Numbered from the stretch's first letter, positions 25,996 through 34,905 are shown. The stretch: DNA of 46,442 nt from an uncultured Alphaproteobacteria bacterium (GCA_944392295.1 CALXWE010000010.1:1-46442), one strand, 5' to 3'. Notes: a model not told the origin generated them from the sequence alone. Program-made: numbers and translations.

Positions 25996-26760
25996 ATGGA
26001 AAAAGTAAAAATATCTATCAGAAATTTGCATAAATCTTTCGGTAAAAAGAGGGTGTTAACCGGGGTTGATTTAGATATTAACGCCGGAGAGTCTTTGGTA
26101 GTAATCGGCGGCTCAGGTACTGGCAAGTCGGTTTTAATTAAGTGTATACAAGGCTTATTAACTCCCGATGACGGCTCTATAAAAATAGACAATCAAGAAG
26201 TTGTAGGCTTAGGTCTTTCCGAGCAAAAAAAGTTTCACGATAAAATGGGAATGCTCTTTCAAGGAGGCGCCTTGTTTGATAGTTTAACCGTTTGGGAAAA
26301 CGTGGCATTTTCTTTGCTTGAAAATCAAAAAATGGCAAGAGACAAGGCCAAAGTTGCGGCGATAAGGGTATTAAGACAAGTAGGTTTAACACCCGATGTT
26401 GCCGATTTATCGCCTTCGGAGTTATCGGGAGGTATGCAAAAAAGGGTAGGTCTGGCAAGAGCGGTTATTACCAAGCCGGAAATAATCTTTTTTGATGAAC
26501 CGACCACGGGGTTAGATCCGATAATGGCGGATGTAATCAACGATTTGATAGTTGAATCGGCCAAAGGTCTGGGAGCAACAACCTTAACCATTACTCACGA
26601 TTTAGCCTCGGCGCGTAAAATTGCCGATAAAGTAGCAATGTTATACCAAGGAAAAATTATCTGGCAGGGTACGGTCAAAGAAATGGATAATACGGAAAAT
26701 CCGTATGTTCGTCAGTTTATTAACGGAAGCTCTCAAGGTCCGATAAAGGTGGAAATATAA
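25996..26760 (+). CDS. mlaF: MlaF-family ATP-binding protein
   Basis: A 254-residue ABC ATPase pairing with MlaE. Walker A is GGSGTGKSVLIK near residue 37, the signature is LSGGMQKRVGLARA, Walker B is IIFFDEPTTGLDP and the switch is TITHDLASA. The signature with GGMQKR is characteristic of the Mla/Mce ATPases. The C-terminus (YVRQFINGSSQGPI) also fits. It is followed after 3 bases by radA. Confidence 0.93.
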   Translation: MEKVKISIRNLHKSFGKKRVLTGVDLDINAGESLVVIGGSGTGKSVLIKCIQGLLTPDDGSIKIDNQEVVGLGLSEQKKFHDKMGMLFQGGALFDSLTVWENVAFSLLENQKMARDKAKVAAIRVLRQVGLTPDVADLSPSELSGGMQKRVGLARAVITKPEIIFFDEPTTGLDPIMADVINDLIVESAKGLGATTLTITHDLASARKIADKVAMLYQGKIIWQGTVKEMDNTENPYVRQFINGSSQGPIKVEI

Positions 26761-26763
26761 GAT

Positions 26764-28131
26764 ATGTCAAAAAAGAACGCAATAGAGTATGTATGCCAAA
26801 ACTGTGGAGCGGTTTACCCCAAATGGCAAGGTAAATGCGATGCTTGCGGAGAGTGGAATACCATTGAAGAAGAAAAAGTTCAGGGTGGGGGATTTTCTAT
26901 TTTGCCGCCCAAGAAAAAAGGCGAGATGATAGAGTTTGTTCCGTTAAGCGGTTCGGCTCAAACTTTTAAGCGTTTAAATACCGGCATTAAAGAAATCGAC
27001 CGTGTAACCGGCGGCGGCTTGGTTCCGGGGTCGGCAATATTGGTCGGCGGCGATCCCGGTATCGGAAAATCAACATTGTTATTGCAGGTATGCGCCGGCG
27101 TAGCCGATACTTTTCCTGATTTAGAGTGTTTTTATATTTCCGGCGAAGAAGCCATAGACCAAGTGCGGATAAGAGCTCAAAGATTGGGTCTTGCTTCATC
27201 ACCGGTTAAACTGGCAAGTACCACGGAAGTTAAAGATATTATTGCCACTTTGGATAAGGCGCATCCGGCGGTGGTGATAATCGATTCTATCCAGACGATG
27301 TATTTAGAAGATGTAGAATCCACTCCCGGCAGCGTTGCTCAGGTAAGAGCTTGTTCTTATGAGCTCATTAAGCTGGCCAAAAGAAAAGGTTTTGTGCTGT
27401 TTTTGGTAGGTCATGTTACCAAGCAGGGAGCCATAGCCGGTCCGAGAGTATTGGAGCATATGGTCGATACGGTTTTATACTTTGAAGGTGAAAGAGGGCA
27501 CCACTTCCGAATTTTACGAGCGGTTAAAAACCGTTACGGAGCAACCGATGAAATAGGTGTTTTCGAAATGCAAGATAAAGGGCTTGTAGAAGTTGAAAAT
27601 CCTTCGGCGTTGTTTTTGGCCGAGCGTCAAGGGAACGTATCTGGTTCTTGCGTATTTGCCGGAATTGAGGGTTCCCGTCCGGTTTTGGTAGAAATTCAAG
27701 CTCTGGTAAGTCCTTCGGGATATTCCAGCCCCAAGCGAGCGGTTGTTGGTTGGGATTCTAACCGTCTGGCGATGATTTTGGCGGTTTTGGAAGCCAGATG
27801 CGGGATGAATTTCAGTTCTCAAGATGTTTACTTAAACATTGCCGGTGGATTAAAGATTTCGGAACCGGCAGCAGATTTAGCGGTGGCAATGGCGGTAATT
27901 TCTTCACTGACTAACAAGCCGTTGCCGGCAGATATGGTAATTTTCGGGGAGATAGGCTTATCAGGCGAGATACGCGCCGTCAGTCAGCCCAATTTACGGT
28001 TAAAAGAGGCTAAAAAGCTGGGCTTTAACACGGCAATAGTTCCGCCGACATTCGGTAAAGAAAAGAAAAATACGGAAATAACCTCGTATGAAATAGGTAA
28101 TGTTCATCGTTTAATAAATTGGTTTAATTAG
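26764..28131 (+). CDS. radA: DNA repair protein RadA
   Basis: A 455-residue RadA (Sms) protein, a RecA-like ATPase and helicase that promotes branch migration in recombinational repair. The N-terminal zinc finger is CQNCGAVYPKWQGKCDAC (residues about 10-27). Walker A is GGDPGIGKSTLLLQ near residue 92, the RadA motif is KNRYG (KNRFG in most), and the C-terminal Lon-like domain spans about 280-455. In many alphaproteobacteria radA is followed by cvpA, as here. Confidence 0.95.
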   Translation: MSKKNAIEYVCQNCGAVYPKWQGKCDACGEWNTIEEEKVQGGGFSILPPKKKGEMIEFVPLSGSAQTFKRLNTGIKEIDRVTGGGLVPGSAILVGGDPGIGKSTLLLQVCAGVADTFPDLECFYISGEEAIDQVRIRAQRLGLASSPVKLASTTEVKDIIATLDKAHPAVVIIDSIQTMYLEDVESTPGSVAQVRACSYELIKLAKRKGFVLFLVGHVTKQGAIAGPRVLEHMVDTVLYFEGERGHHFRILRAVKNRYGATDEIGVFEMQDKGLVEVENPSALFLAERQGNVSGSCVFAGIEGSRPVLVEIQALVSPSGYSSPKRAVVGWDSNRLAMILAVLEARCGMNFSSQDVYLNIAGGLKISEPAADLAVAMAVISSLTNKPLPADMVIFGEIGLSGEIRAVSQPNLRLKEAKKLGFNTAIVPPTFGKEKKNTEITSYEIGNVHRLINWFN

Positions 28132-28145
28132 GAGCATAAAGGCAA

Positions 28146-28907
28146 ATGGAACAGTTAAATAACTTGGATGTGGTAATTTTAATTATAACGGCGGTTTCGG
28201 CGTTAATAGCGCTGTGTCGTGGTTTGGTAAAAGAAGTATTATCCATCATCGGGTGGGTTTTAGCTGCAGTTGTGGTTTTTTATATGCTGCCGATATTAAC
28301 TCCGTTTGCCAAGAATTATATAGCCAGTTCCATGATGGCCGGAATTGTAACGGCGCTGTTAATTTTAATAGTATTTTATATTATTTGGCTGTTAAGCACC
28401 GACAAAATGGTCAGCAAAATCCGTACCAGCAAATTAAGCGCCTTAGATAGAATTTTAGGGCTGGTATTTGGTGTTTTGCGGGCTTGTTTGTTAGTGATTT
28501 TGTTCAATATTTTGGTAACCTGGATGCTGCCCGAAGAAAGCAAAGAAGGTATGTTTAAGGATTCGCGTTACTTTAACATAGCCGGACGCTTTGCCGAACC
28601 GTTAGTAAGTTTAATTCCCGAAAGCACGATAGATTTAATAAGAGACAAGAGTGCTAAGGTTGGTTTGGGCAAAGAAGACGAAGCCAAAACAGATAAAAAA
28701 GAAGATACCAAAGAAAAGGATAAAGAGCAAAAGCAAGAGCAGGAAGACCAAAAAGAAATAGATGAGCTGTTTGAAAAATTAGCTCAGCCACAAATAGAAA
28801 AAGCCAAGAAAGATATTAAAGAAAAGGCAGCAGATTTCAGCGGATACAAAAAAGACGAAGCGGACAATCTAGACCGCCTGATAGAAAACGTTGAAGAAGC
28901 AGAGTAG
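28146..28907 (+). CDS. cvpA: CvpA-family membrane protein
   Basis: A 253-residue protein whose first 165 residues form the CvpA domain: four or five membrane helices with GLVKEVLSIIGWVLA near residue 27. The remaining 90 residues are highly charged, rich in Lys, Glu and Asp, with probable coiled coil. CvpA was named for colicin V production, and its homologues matter for envelope stress tolerance. The usual next gene purF is absent here; a minus-strand gene converges instead. The start is preceded by GGAGCATAAAGGCAA. Confidence 0.87.
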   Translation: MEQLNNLDVVILIITAVSALIALCRGLVKEVLSIIGWVLAAVVVFYMLPILTPFAKNYIASSMMAGIVTALLILIVFYIIWLLSTDKMVSKIRTSKLSALDRILGLVFGVLRACLLVILFNILVTWMLPEESKEGMFKDSRYFNIAGRFAEPLVSLIPESTIDLIRDKSAKVGLGKEDEAKTDKKEDTKEKDKEQKQEQEDQKEIDELFEKLAQPQIEKAKKDIKEKAADFSGYKKDEADNLDRLIENVEEAE

Positions 28908-28921
28908 AAGATTAATAGGTA

Positions 28922-30706
28922 TTACTGATTGTTTATATTCAGCGTTTGCAGTCTTTCAACCAGCAAGGGCTCATTAAAATTGATTATCGGCGGAGGAGTA
29001 ACTCCGCTTTCAATTTTGTCGGCAATAGCATCTTTATCCAAGCCTTGAGAATCTTCTTTTAAGGTAAGGGCGTGCTGCCATTGAAATTTAGCTTCGGCCT
29101 TGCGTCCGACCTGCCAATAAGCATCTCCCAAGTGGTCGCACAAGAGGGCGTTTCCCGGCAGATATTCGGAGGCGCGTTCCAAAATTTTAACGGCATCTTC
29201 ATATTTACCCATACGGTACAGAGCCCAGCCGAGGCTATCCATAATATGTCCGTCTTCGGGGTTTTCGCTGTAAGCTTCAAAAATCATAAACAAAGCTTCA
29301 TTAAAGTTTTTATTTTGCTCAAGCCATGTATAGCCCAAATAATTTAGGACAAAGGGGTGGCGATTGCTAATTTTAAGAGCCTTTTGTAAAGCTTCTTCGG
29401 CTTTTTTCCATTGACCGTTACGTTCATAAGCCATACCGAGGGCATAATAAACCGTCCAATCGTTTTGAGCGGCCTTAGGCATAACTTTAAGGGCTTTATT
29501 GTAAAAATCGATAGCATCCGATTGTTTGTTCATCATTCGGCTTACTTCGCCGAGGTTAAACAGCACCTGATAATTATCGGGAAATTCTTTTTCAAGTTTT
29601 TGGAGTTGTTCCAAGGCTTTTTTATTTTGCCCCTGTGTTAGGTAGATACTGGCAATTTTAAGCTGAGCCATAAAATAAACAGGCGATTCTTTAGATATAT
29701 TTTGGTATTTTTCGATAGCATCATCAAAGCGTTGATTACCTTCCATTAAATCGGCCATAGAGACAAGGGCGACCTCATGCTGCGGATTTAAGTACAAAGC
29801 CAAAGCGGTAAACACCTGAGAAATATCGGTTTGATAAAGTCTAAAGACGGTACCGATGTTAAAGATAGCTTCAGCCTCGCCTTTTTGCGGGGTATCGATA
29901 AGTTTTTTAACCGATTGCGGGTCTGCATTTTTAATTTGCAGGTACAAATTTTCGAGCATTTTAGCCTGCTGATTTTTTTCATAATAAGATTTAATTAAGT
30001 CTTGAGCTTGTTGCTGTTGTCCGTTGCGCAAATAGAAGTTGCTTATAATTTGCAAAGAGCGATAAGAAAGTTCCAAATTTTGGTTATTAACAACGGTATC
30101 AAAGGCTTTTTGAGCATTTTCGGTATCATTAAAATAATCATTAATCATGCCGGTATGCATATAATAAAGCGAGAGCAGGCTTTCATCATTTTTTAAGACC
30201 TCAAGTTGTTTCAAAGCCTGTTTTTTATCATTAAGCCCGGTATAAATCCATGCTGAAAATAGGGGGATTATAGAGCTTTTATAGACTTTATCGTTAATAG
30301 GCTGCAAGGCTTTAAGGGCTTTTTCAAAATCATTATTTTGCATAGCATCAGCCATAATCACAAACTTAATAAAATTACTATCATCGCCGTCTTTGGAGGC
30401 TATTTGGGCATATTTGGCAGCCTCATGGATTCTGCCTTCGGAAGTAAGCAAGATATAGGTTTGCGAAACAATTTCCGGCTTATCGGCCCCCAAAGCAATA
30501 GATTGCATATAATAATCGGCGGCGGTATTAAGATCCTGGCGCAAATGAGCGACACGACCGGCCAGATAAGAGCCGTAAGCGGTATTCATTCTGGGTACGG
30601 AATAATAGGTTGCAAGATTCTGTTGCGGTTTTTTAATAAAACCGTCGGTACAAGAGTTAAAAACGGCAACGCTTATAATTAAAGCGGCGACATATCCTAT
30701 TTTCAT
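28922..30706 (-). CDS. TPR-repeat lipoprotein-like protein
   Basis: A 594-residue exported protein. The N-terminus has a signal sequence ending in VFNSC, a weak match to a lipobox. Nearly all the rest (about residues 40-570) is tetratricopeptide repeats, for example NLGEVSRMMNKQSDAIDFYN and MDSLGWALYRMGKYEDAVKI. Proteins of this build are common in alphaproteobacteria as envelope scaffolds. I start it at 30706; an ATG four codons upstream (30718) is equally possible. It is transcribed divergently from the uracil-DNA glycosylase gene. Partners unknown. Confidence 0.78.
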   Translation of the reverse strand: MKIGYVAALIISVAVFNSCTDGFIKKPQQNLATYYSVPRMNTAYGSYLAGRVAHLRQDLNTAADYYMQSIALGADKPEIVSQTYILLTSEGRIHEAAKYAQIASKDGDDSNFIKFVIMADAMQNNDFEKALKALQPINDKVYKSSIIPLFSAWIYTGLNDKKQALKQLEVLKNDESLLSLYYMHTGMINDYFNDTENAQKAFDTVVNNQNLELSYRSLQIISNFYLRNGQQQQAQDLIKSYYEKNQQAKMLENLYLQIKNADPQSVKKLIDTPQKGEAEAIFNIGTVFRLYQTDISQVFTALALYLNPQHEVALVSMADLMEGNQRFDDAIEKYQNISKESPVYFMAQLKIASIYLTQGQNKKALEQLQKLEKEFPDNYQVLFNLGEVSRMMNKQSDAIDFYNKALKVMPKAAQNDWTVYYALGMAYERNGQWKKAEEALQKALKISNRHPFVLNYLGYTWLEQNKNFNEALFMIFEAYSENPEDGHIMDSLGWALYRMGKYEDAVKILERASEYLPGNALLCDHLGDAYWQVGRKAEAKFQWQHALTLKEDSQGLDKDAIADKIESGVTPPPIINFNEPLLVERLQTLNINNQ

Positions 30707-30806
30707 AACATCCAACATCTTTTCAAATTTCAGTATATTTTATACCAACATTTAAACAGTATTCAACACAAATAATACAATTATATGTGTAAATAATTGC
30801 TTTATG

Positions 30807-30837
30807 TTGCAATAAAAAGAGGTTTGGATTATATAAT
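30807..30837 (+). promoter_or_regulatory. Candidate promoter giving a leaderless UDG mRNA
   Basis: TTGCAA (30807-30812), 17-base spacer, TATATA (30830-30835; overlapping TATAAT at 30832-30837). The predicted start falls at about 30842-30845, on or next to the ATG at 30845. No Shine-Dalgarno lies before that ATG. Confidence 0.45.
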
Positions 30838-30844
30838 TTAGATT

Positions 30845-31681
30845 ATGGAACAAAGAACAGACATAAAAAGCCTTTTAGAGTGGTACATAGAGGCCGGCGT
30901 AACGGAGAGTTGCGGTTCGGAAGCGGGTTTGGTAACGGTGCAACCCGAGAGCAAACCTGCGCCGTCAGCCGTGCCGAGTGCAACAAAGGGAGGAGCTGTT
31001 CAAAATGATGAAATATTATACCAGCGAGTGCCGGTGGCGTCGCGCCAAGCGATAAGCAATTTAGCGCAAGCCACGCCCGAAGCGTGCAAAAACGCGCGAG
31101 AATTATGCGATAAAGCATTAAGTTTGGAGCAATTAAGAGAGATTGTTGAAAATTTTGAAGGCTGTGCTTTAAAGTTCAATGCCAAGAACACGGTTTTCGG
31201 GGCCGGAAACGACAAAGCAAGAGTAATGATAATCGGCGAAGCACCGGGAGCCGATGAAGACAGAATAGGCAAACCGTTTGTAGGCAGGAGCGGTCATTTA
31301 CTGGAAAAAATGTTAAATGCGATAGGTTTAAACCGCGAAGAAGTGTACATAACCAATGTTTTGCCGTGGCGTCCGCCGGGGAACAGAACGCCGACCGACG
31401 GCGAGGTAGCGGTATGTTTACCGTTTTTGAAAAAGCAAATAGAGTTAATTAAGCCGCAAATAATTTTATTGTTGGGCGGCAGTGCTGCCAATGCGTTGTT
31501 AGACAACAATGAGCCGATATCAAAATTAAGGGGCAGATGGCTTGAGTACACAAGCATTGACAAGAGCAAGATTGCGGCACTGGCGAGTTTTCATCCGGCG
31601 TTTTTATTGCGCAACAGTGCGCAAAAAGGTAAAGCGTGGGTCGATTTTTTGCGAGTATTAAAAAAATTAAAGGAAAATTAA
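30845..31681 (+). CDS. Uracil-DNA glycosylase, family 4-like
   Basis: A 278-residue uracil-DNA glycosylase removing uracil from DNA. The catalytic motif is [20 protein letters not shown] near residue 127, and the second motif is [10 protein letters not shown] near 253. [11 protein letters not shown] and [11 protein letters not shown] match alphaproteobacterial members. Of the four cysteines that hold the Fe-S cluster in classical family 4 enzymes, only two have obvious counterparts (EGCALK and AVCLPF); the CxxC partner and the cysteine at PWRPP are missing. An N-terminal extension of about 80 residues is poorly conserved. The ATG lacks a ribosome site. Confidence 0.85.
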   Translation: MEQRTDIKSLLEWYIEAGVTESCGSEAGLVTVQPESKPAPSAVPSATKGGAVQNDEILYQRVPVASRQAISNLAQATPEACKNARELCDKALSLEQLREIVENFEGCALKFNAKNTVFGAGNDKARVMIIGEAPGADEDRIGKPFVGRSGHLLEKMLNAIGLNREEVYITNVLPWRPPGNRTPTDGEVAVCLPFLKKQIELIKPQIILLLGGSAANALLDNNEPISKLRGRWLEYTSIDKSKIAALASFHPAFLLRNSAQKGKAWVDFLRVLKKLKEN

Positions 31682-31687
31682 ATAAAA

Positions 31688-31717
31688 CTGACATATATTA
31701 CATTTAACTTTTAATAT
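31688..31717 (+). promoter_or_regulatory. Candidate promoter of the tandem secreted pair
   Basis: CTGACA (31688-31693), 18-base spacer, TAATAT (31712-31717). A strong ribosome site (AAGGGG) follows before the ATG at 31735. Confidence 0.42.
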
Positions 31718-31734
31718 ATTAAGGGGATAAGAGT

Positions 31735-32502
31735 ATGAAAATGTTAAACAAAGCTTTGTTAAGCAGCCTGAGTATAGCTTTAGGTTTAGCTTCGTTCGGA
31801 GCCTATGCGCAAGAGGCTGAACCTCAGCAAGAAGATACCACCAAGCCCAGAGCGGTATTATTCAAAGTTCACGACATTAAGCCGGTAGAAAATACGGACG
31901 GAGTTGTTACGCACTGTGATTTTCTGGTAACCTTTTACAACCGCACCACAGACAGTTTTCGTCAAGCCAAAGTCGACATGGGCTGGACCGATGAGGTAAC
32001 CGAGCGTTACGTTATTGATGACGAAGAAAAGAAGGAAGACAAAAACACACGGGTTGTTAACCGCAGCGGTCAACGCAACAATGAAGTTAAGTTAGGTGAG
32101 ATAACTACAAGCGTTGAGATGCCGGCATTAGGTTCATATAAGCAAGCCACGGTAAAGGGCAGTGTTAAAACCGAAAAATGCTTTTTATTGTTAGATAATC
32201 TGGACTTTAACGTAGCTTCATGCAGCATTATCGGTCAGAACGACAACAACAACCAAGCTGCCAATAGCCGTAGGAGCCGTGTAGCCAACACCCGCAACAC
32301 CTCGGCTTGTGCAAATTTATTTGAATACGTCGATTCGAAAAATCCGGAATATTATGATGAATTCAAAAACATTTCATATTCCGAGCAGGAGCGTTTGTTA
32401 AATAACGAAAAAGCTCAAGACACGACGGACATTGAAAGCACATATGAAAACATTGTAAGCAACTTTGAAAAAGCCGATAAAGTTGTCAGCAGCATAAAAT
32501 AA
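31735..32502 (+). CDS. Secreted protein, first of a tandem paralogous pair
   Basis: I do not recognise a named family. The 255-residue protein has a signal peptide (LLSSLSIALGLASFGAYAQ) and an acidic linker. Its core spans about 38-170: KPRAVLFKVHDIKP, then THCDFLVTFYN, a tryptophan in MGWTD, and KTEKCFLLLDN with a cysteine, followed by another in SCSIIG. The C-terminal 80 residues are charged. The downstream protein shares this core with matching cysteine and tryptophan positions. AAGGGG lies 9 bases before the ATG, and the next gene begins 16 bases after the stop. It is probably a periplasmic or surface protein. Confidence 0.65.
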   Translation: MKMLNKALLSSLSIALGLASFGAYAQEAEPQQEDTTKPRAVLFKVHDIKPVENTDGVVTHCDFLVTFYNRTTDSFRQAKVDMGWTDEVTERYVIDDEEKKEDKNTRVVNRSGQRNNEVKLGEITTSVEMPALGSYKQATVKGSVKTEKCFLLLDNLDFNVASCSIIGQNDNNNQAANSRRSRVANTRNTSACANLFEYVDSKNPEYYDEFKNISYSEQERLLNNEKAQDTTDIESTYENIVSNFEKADKVVSSIK

Positions 32503-32518
32503 GCACAAGGAACAGAGT

Positions 32519-33097
32519 ATGACCGGCAGCCGATTTTCACATAAGATACGTTTTTTAGTTAAGAGCGGATTTATGGCTGTCGGTTTTATTTTGTTTACGT
32601 TCGGCTTAGCTAAGGCGCAAATGTTTGCCCCTGCTGGTAACATGGGGGGAGCCAATCAAAGCGGTTCATTAAGCACATCTTCTTCAAATTCCGGAGTATG
32701 GTCAAAACCGGCAAGTTCCACAACGGGAAGTATACAGAACTATCGTATCGGGAGCGTTGAAGAAGATAAAAAAAAGCCGCAAATAATTTTATACATGAGA
32801 GATTTTAAAATTTCCAAAACATTAAACGGCAACATTAACTGCACAATGCGTTTTTATGTATATTCCGGATTAAAAGAAAAGATAAATAATTTAAGTTATC
32901 GCTTAAAATGGCCCAGTATGGAGACGGCGCTTTCTTTTGATGACATAGCGCCCAACACCAAGACCTATTTTGATTATTCATTATTAGGTCAAGGCTGTTA
33001 CAGTATGGACAAAGCGCCCAATGTAATAGTCAACCGCTGCCGAGTAAAGGGCATGAGCCAGCAGCAGTGCGCGCAGAGTATTCGCTGGGCAGATTAA
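32519..33097 (+). CDS. Secreted protein, second of a tandem paralogous pair
   Basis: A 192-residue exported protein. A basic N-terminus leads into a hydrophobic segment (FMAVGFILFTFGLAKAQ), then a Ser/Gly/Asn-rich linker. The core begins at KPQIILYMRDFKIS, with NCTMRFYVYSG, a tryptophan in LKWPSME and LLGQGCYSMD. These line up with the core of the upstream protein. Two more cysteines sit in NRCRVKGMSQQQC. Function unknown; the shared architecture and close spacing suggest the two products work in one place or interact. No membrane anchor besides the signal segment is seen. Confidence 0.62.
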   Translation: MTGSRFSHKIRFLVKSGFMAVGFILFTFGLAKAQMFAPAGNMGGANQSGSLSTSSSNSGVWSKPASSTTGSIQNYRIGSVEEDKKKPQIILYMRDFKISKTLNGNINCTMRFYVYSGLKEKINNLSYRLKWPSMETALSFDDIAPNTKTYFDYSLLGQGCYSMDKAPNVIVNRCRVKGMSQQQCAQSIRWAD

Positions 33098-33250
33098 TTT
33101 AAAAACCTTGCCAAAAAAATCTTAATATGATACACTAAAACTGGAAAATAAATTAGTGTGTTTGAAATTGTGTGAGGTTTTGTTAGGGTTGGTACTTACC
33201 GCTGATTTTAAATTTTTCCTTTTGTTTGAATAATAATAAAAAATAATATT

Positions 33251-33532
33251 ATGTTATTAAATTTTTTGCTCATCTGCGCTGTAATCGGTGCGGTTGGCGT
33301 GTTTATCGGAAAATTATGGGACAGAACGGAGCCTCTTTTGGCTTGGGTTCTTTCCTTTTTTGTTACGGGTATTTTCGCTGGCCTTCTTTTATTCGGCTTT
33401 ATGGGAGCTGGATATTTGTTTGGCTGGTGGGGAGATATTCACATCTGCGGCATTCACCCGTTTTGGGTGGGTGTTGTACCGATGTTCATTCGCGAGGTTT
33501 TCCTTGCGATTAGAGCAAAGGTAAGAAGGTAA
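33251..33532 (+). CDS. Small membrane protein, 93 residues
   Basis: An unknown small protein with two hydrophobic segments (about residues 2-20 and 32-57) and a basic C-terminus (RAKVRR). No ribosome site is evident before the ATG. Two shorter plus-strand frames (33288-33524 and 33316-33513) are open across the same DNA, so the choice of frame rests on the membrane-like composition and the start position. A promoter-like TTGCCA-N17-TACACT lies near 33108-33137. A clear terminator follows. Confidence 0.45.
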   Translation: MLLNFLLICAVIGAVGVFIGKLWDRTEPLLAWVLSFFVTGIFAGLLLFGFMGAGYLFGWWGDIHICGIHPFWVGVVPMFIREVFLAIRAKVRR

Positions 33533-33536
33533 GATT

Positions 33537-33576
33537 AGCACCGTGTTGAATAAAATTCATCACGGTGCTTTTTATT
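33537..33576 (+). terminator. Intrinsic terminator
   Basis: AGCACCGTG (33537-33545) pairs with CACGGTGCT (33561-33569), and the stem continues inward through TGAAT/ATTCA. A T-rich run follows. It closes the small membrane protein gene. Confidence 0.85.
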
Positions 33577-33610
33577 TTAAAAAATCATCTGTTTTTAGCC
33601 CATAAGTTAA

Positions 33611-33638
33611 TTGAAAATTTAATATTTTGTGCTAATAA
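33611..33638 (+). promoter_or_regulatory. Candidate promoter of tolQRA
   Basis: TTGAAA (33611-33616), 16-base spacer ending in TGC, TAATAA (33633-33638), about 50 bases before the tolQ start. It resembles the tyrS promoter candidate closely. Confidence 0.5.
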
Positions 33639-33689
33639 GAGCCAAAATAGTGTCATTTTAATAAAATAAGTTAAAAAAGGGTCAGAAAA

Positions 33690-34439
33690 ATGGAAACAGA
33701 AGCTCTTTCAGATGTTGTTAATACCGCCGCTCAACAAATGTCCATGTGGGATTTGGTTTGGGCTTCCGATACGGTTACCAAAGTGGTTATGATAGGCTTA
33801 ATTGCCGCCTCTATTTGGTCGTGGGCAATCATTTTTGAAAAAATATCTACACTGCGGCAGGTTAAAAAAACCTCCCAAAAGTTTGAAGAAGCTTTCTGGT
33901 CGGGCGGCTCGCTTGACAGATTGTACGATGCTATCGGTAATCATCCTCGCGACCCGATGTCGGCAATGTTTGTTTCGGCCATGAAAGAATGGCGCCGCTC
34001 CAATATTATGCAGTCTAAAACCGACCGCAGCTTAAGAGGCGCTTCCTTGCAACAACGCATTGAAAAAGCCATGACTGTTTCCATGGATAAAGAACTTGAA
34101 GATTTAGATAATCGTATGGGCTTTTTGGCATCTACCGGTTCGGTTGCTCCGCTTGTCGGTTTGTTTGGTACGGTTTGGGGTATCATTAACAGCTTTAACG
34201 CCATTGCCGCCACCCAAAGTAACTCGCTTTCGGCTATGGCCCCCGGTATTGCCGAAGCCTTGTTTACTACTGCCTTCGGCTTAATTGCCGCCATTCCGGC
34301 AGTGGTTGCTTATAACATTATTACTACCGACATTGACCGCTATGCCAAACGGCTTGAAAACTTTATTGCCGAATTTTCAACGATTCTCTCCCGAGAAATT
34401 GATGATACGACCTTAAAAGCCGAAATGGCAGGCGAATAA
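33690..34439 (+). CDS. tolQ: Tol-Pal system inner-membrane protein TolQ
   Basis: A 249-residue MotA/TolQ/ExbB-family protein, part of the proton-driven TolQR motor that energises TolA for outer-membrane constriction at division. It has a first helix near residues 28-50, a cytoplasmic loop, and two helices with the conserved STGSVAPLVGLFGTVWGI block near 150-167 and GIAEALFTTAFGLIAAIPAV near 187-206. AGGG precedes the ATG. First gene of tolQ-tolR-tolA. Confidence 0.95.
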   Translation: METEALSDVVNTAAQQMSMWDLVWASDTVTKVVMIGLIAASIWSWAIIFEKISTLRQVKKTSQKFEEAFWSGGSLDRLYDAIGNHPRDPMSAMFVSAMKEWRRSNIMQSKTDRSLRGASLQQRIEKAMTVSMDKELEDLDNRMGFLASTGSVAPLVGLFGTVWGIINSFNAIAATQSNSLSAMAPGIAEALFTTAFGLIAAIPAVVAYNIITTDIDRYAKRLENFIAEFSTILSREIDDTTLKAEMAGE

Positions 34440-34459
34440 AATAACAAGGAGAAGCTTTT

Positions 34460-34897
34460 ATGATAAGTTCTTCATATCGTTCATCATCCCGCCGCGGCAG
34501 CCGCCGCAATGCCGATATTAACATCACTAACTTAATGGATGTTATGATGGTGTTGCTGGTGGTGTTTATGGTTGCCGCTCCGCTTATGACTTCAGGTATT
34601 GCCCTTGATTTACCCAAAGTCGGCGGTAAAGCTTTAGAGGGTAAAGAAACCTCCATAAACATCAGCGTTGATAAAGACGGATTATACTATATCGGCAAAA
34701 CCGAAGTCCCCGATGATAAGATAGTTGCCAAAGTTATGGCGATTCGCGGTGAAAATTCGCAAGCCAGTGTTACCATCTCCGGCGATACGCAATCGTCATA
34801 CGGCAGAGTAATTAACTTAATGGCGATGTTAAAAGAAGCCGGTTTTGAAAAAGTCGGGCTTAAAACCGAGGCACGCCCGCTGGTTAAGGAGCGTTAA
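34460..34897 (+). CDS. tolR: Tol-Pal system protein TolR
   Basis: A 145-residue ExbD/TolR protein. The single N-terminal helix carries the proton-path aspartate in NITNLMDVMMVLLVVFM near residue 30. The periplasmic domain (about 50-145) includes SVTISGDTQSSYGRVINLM. It forms the motor with TolQ. AAGGAG lies upstream of the ATG, and tolA begins 8 bases after the stop. Confidence 0.94.
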   Translation: MISSSYRSSSRRGSRRNADINITNLMDVMMVLLVVFMVAAPLMTSGIALDLPKVGGKALEGKETSINISVDKDGLYYIGKTEVPDDKIVAKVMAIRGENSQASVTISGDTQSSYGRVINLMAMLKEAGFEKVGLKTEARPLVKER

Positions 34898-34905
34898 TTT
34901 AAGCC

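Noticed and set aside
33132..33166. ACACTAA/TTAGTGT hairpin after the second secreted protein as a terminator.
   Set aside because: The stem has 7 bp of low GC, a 14-base loop, and no real T run follows.
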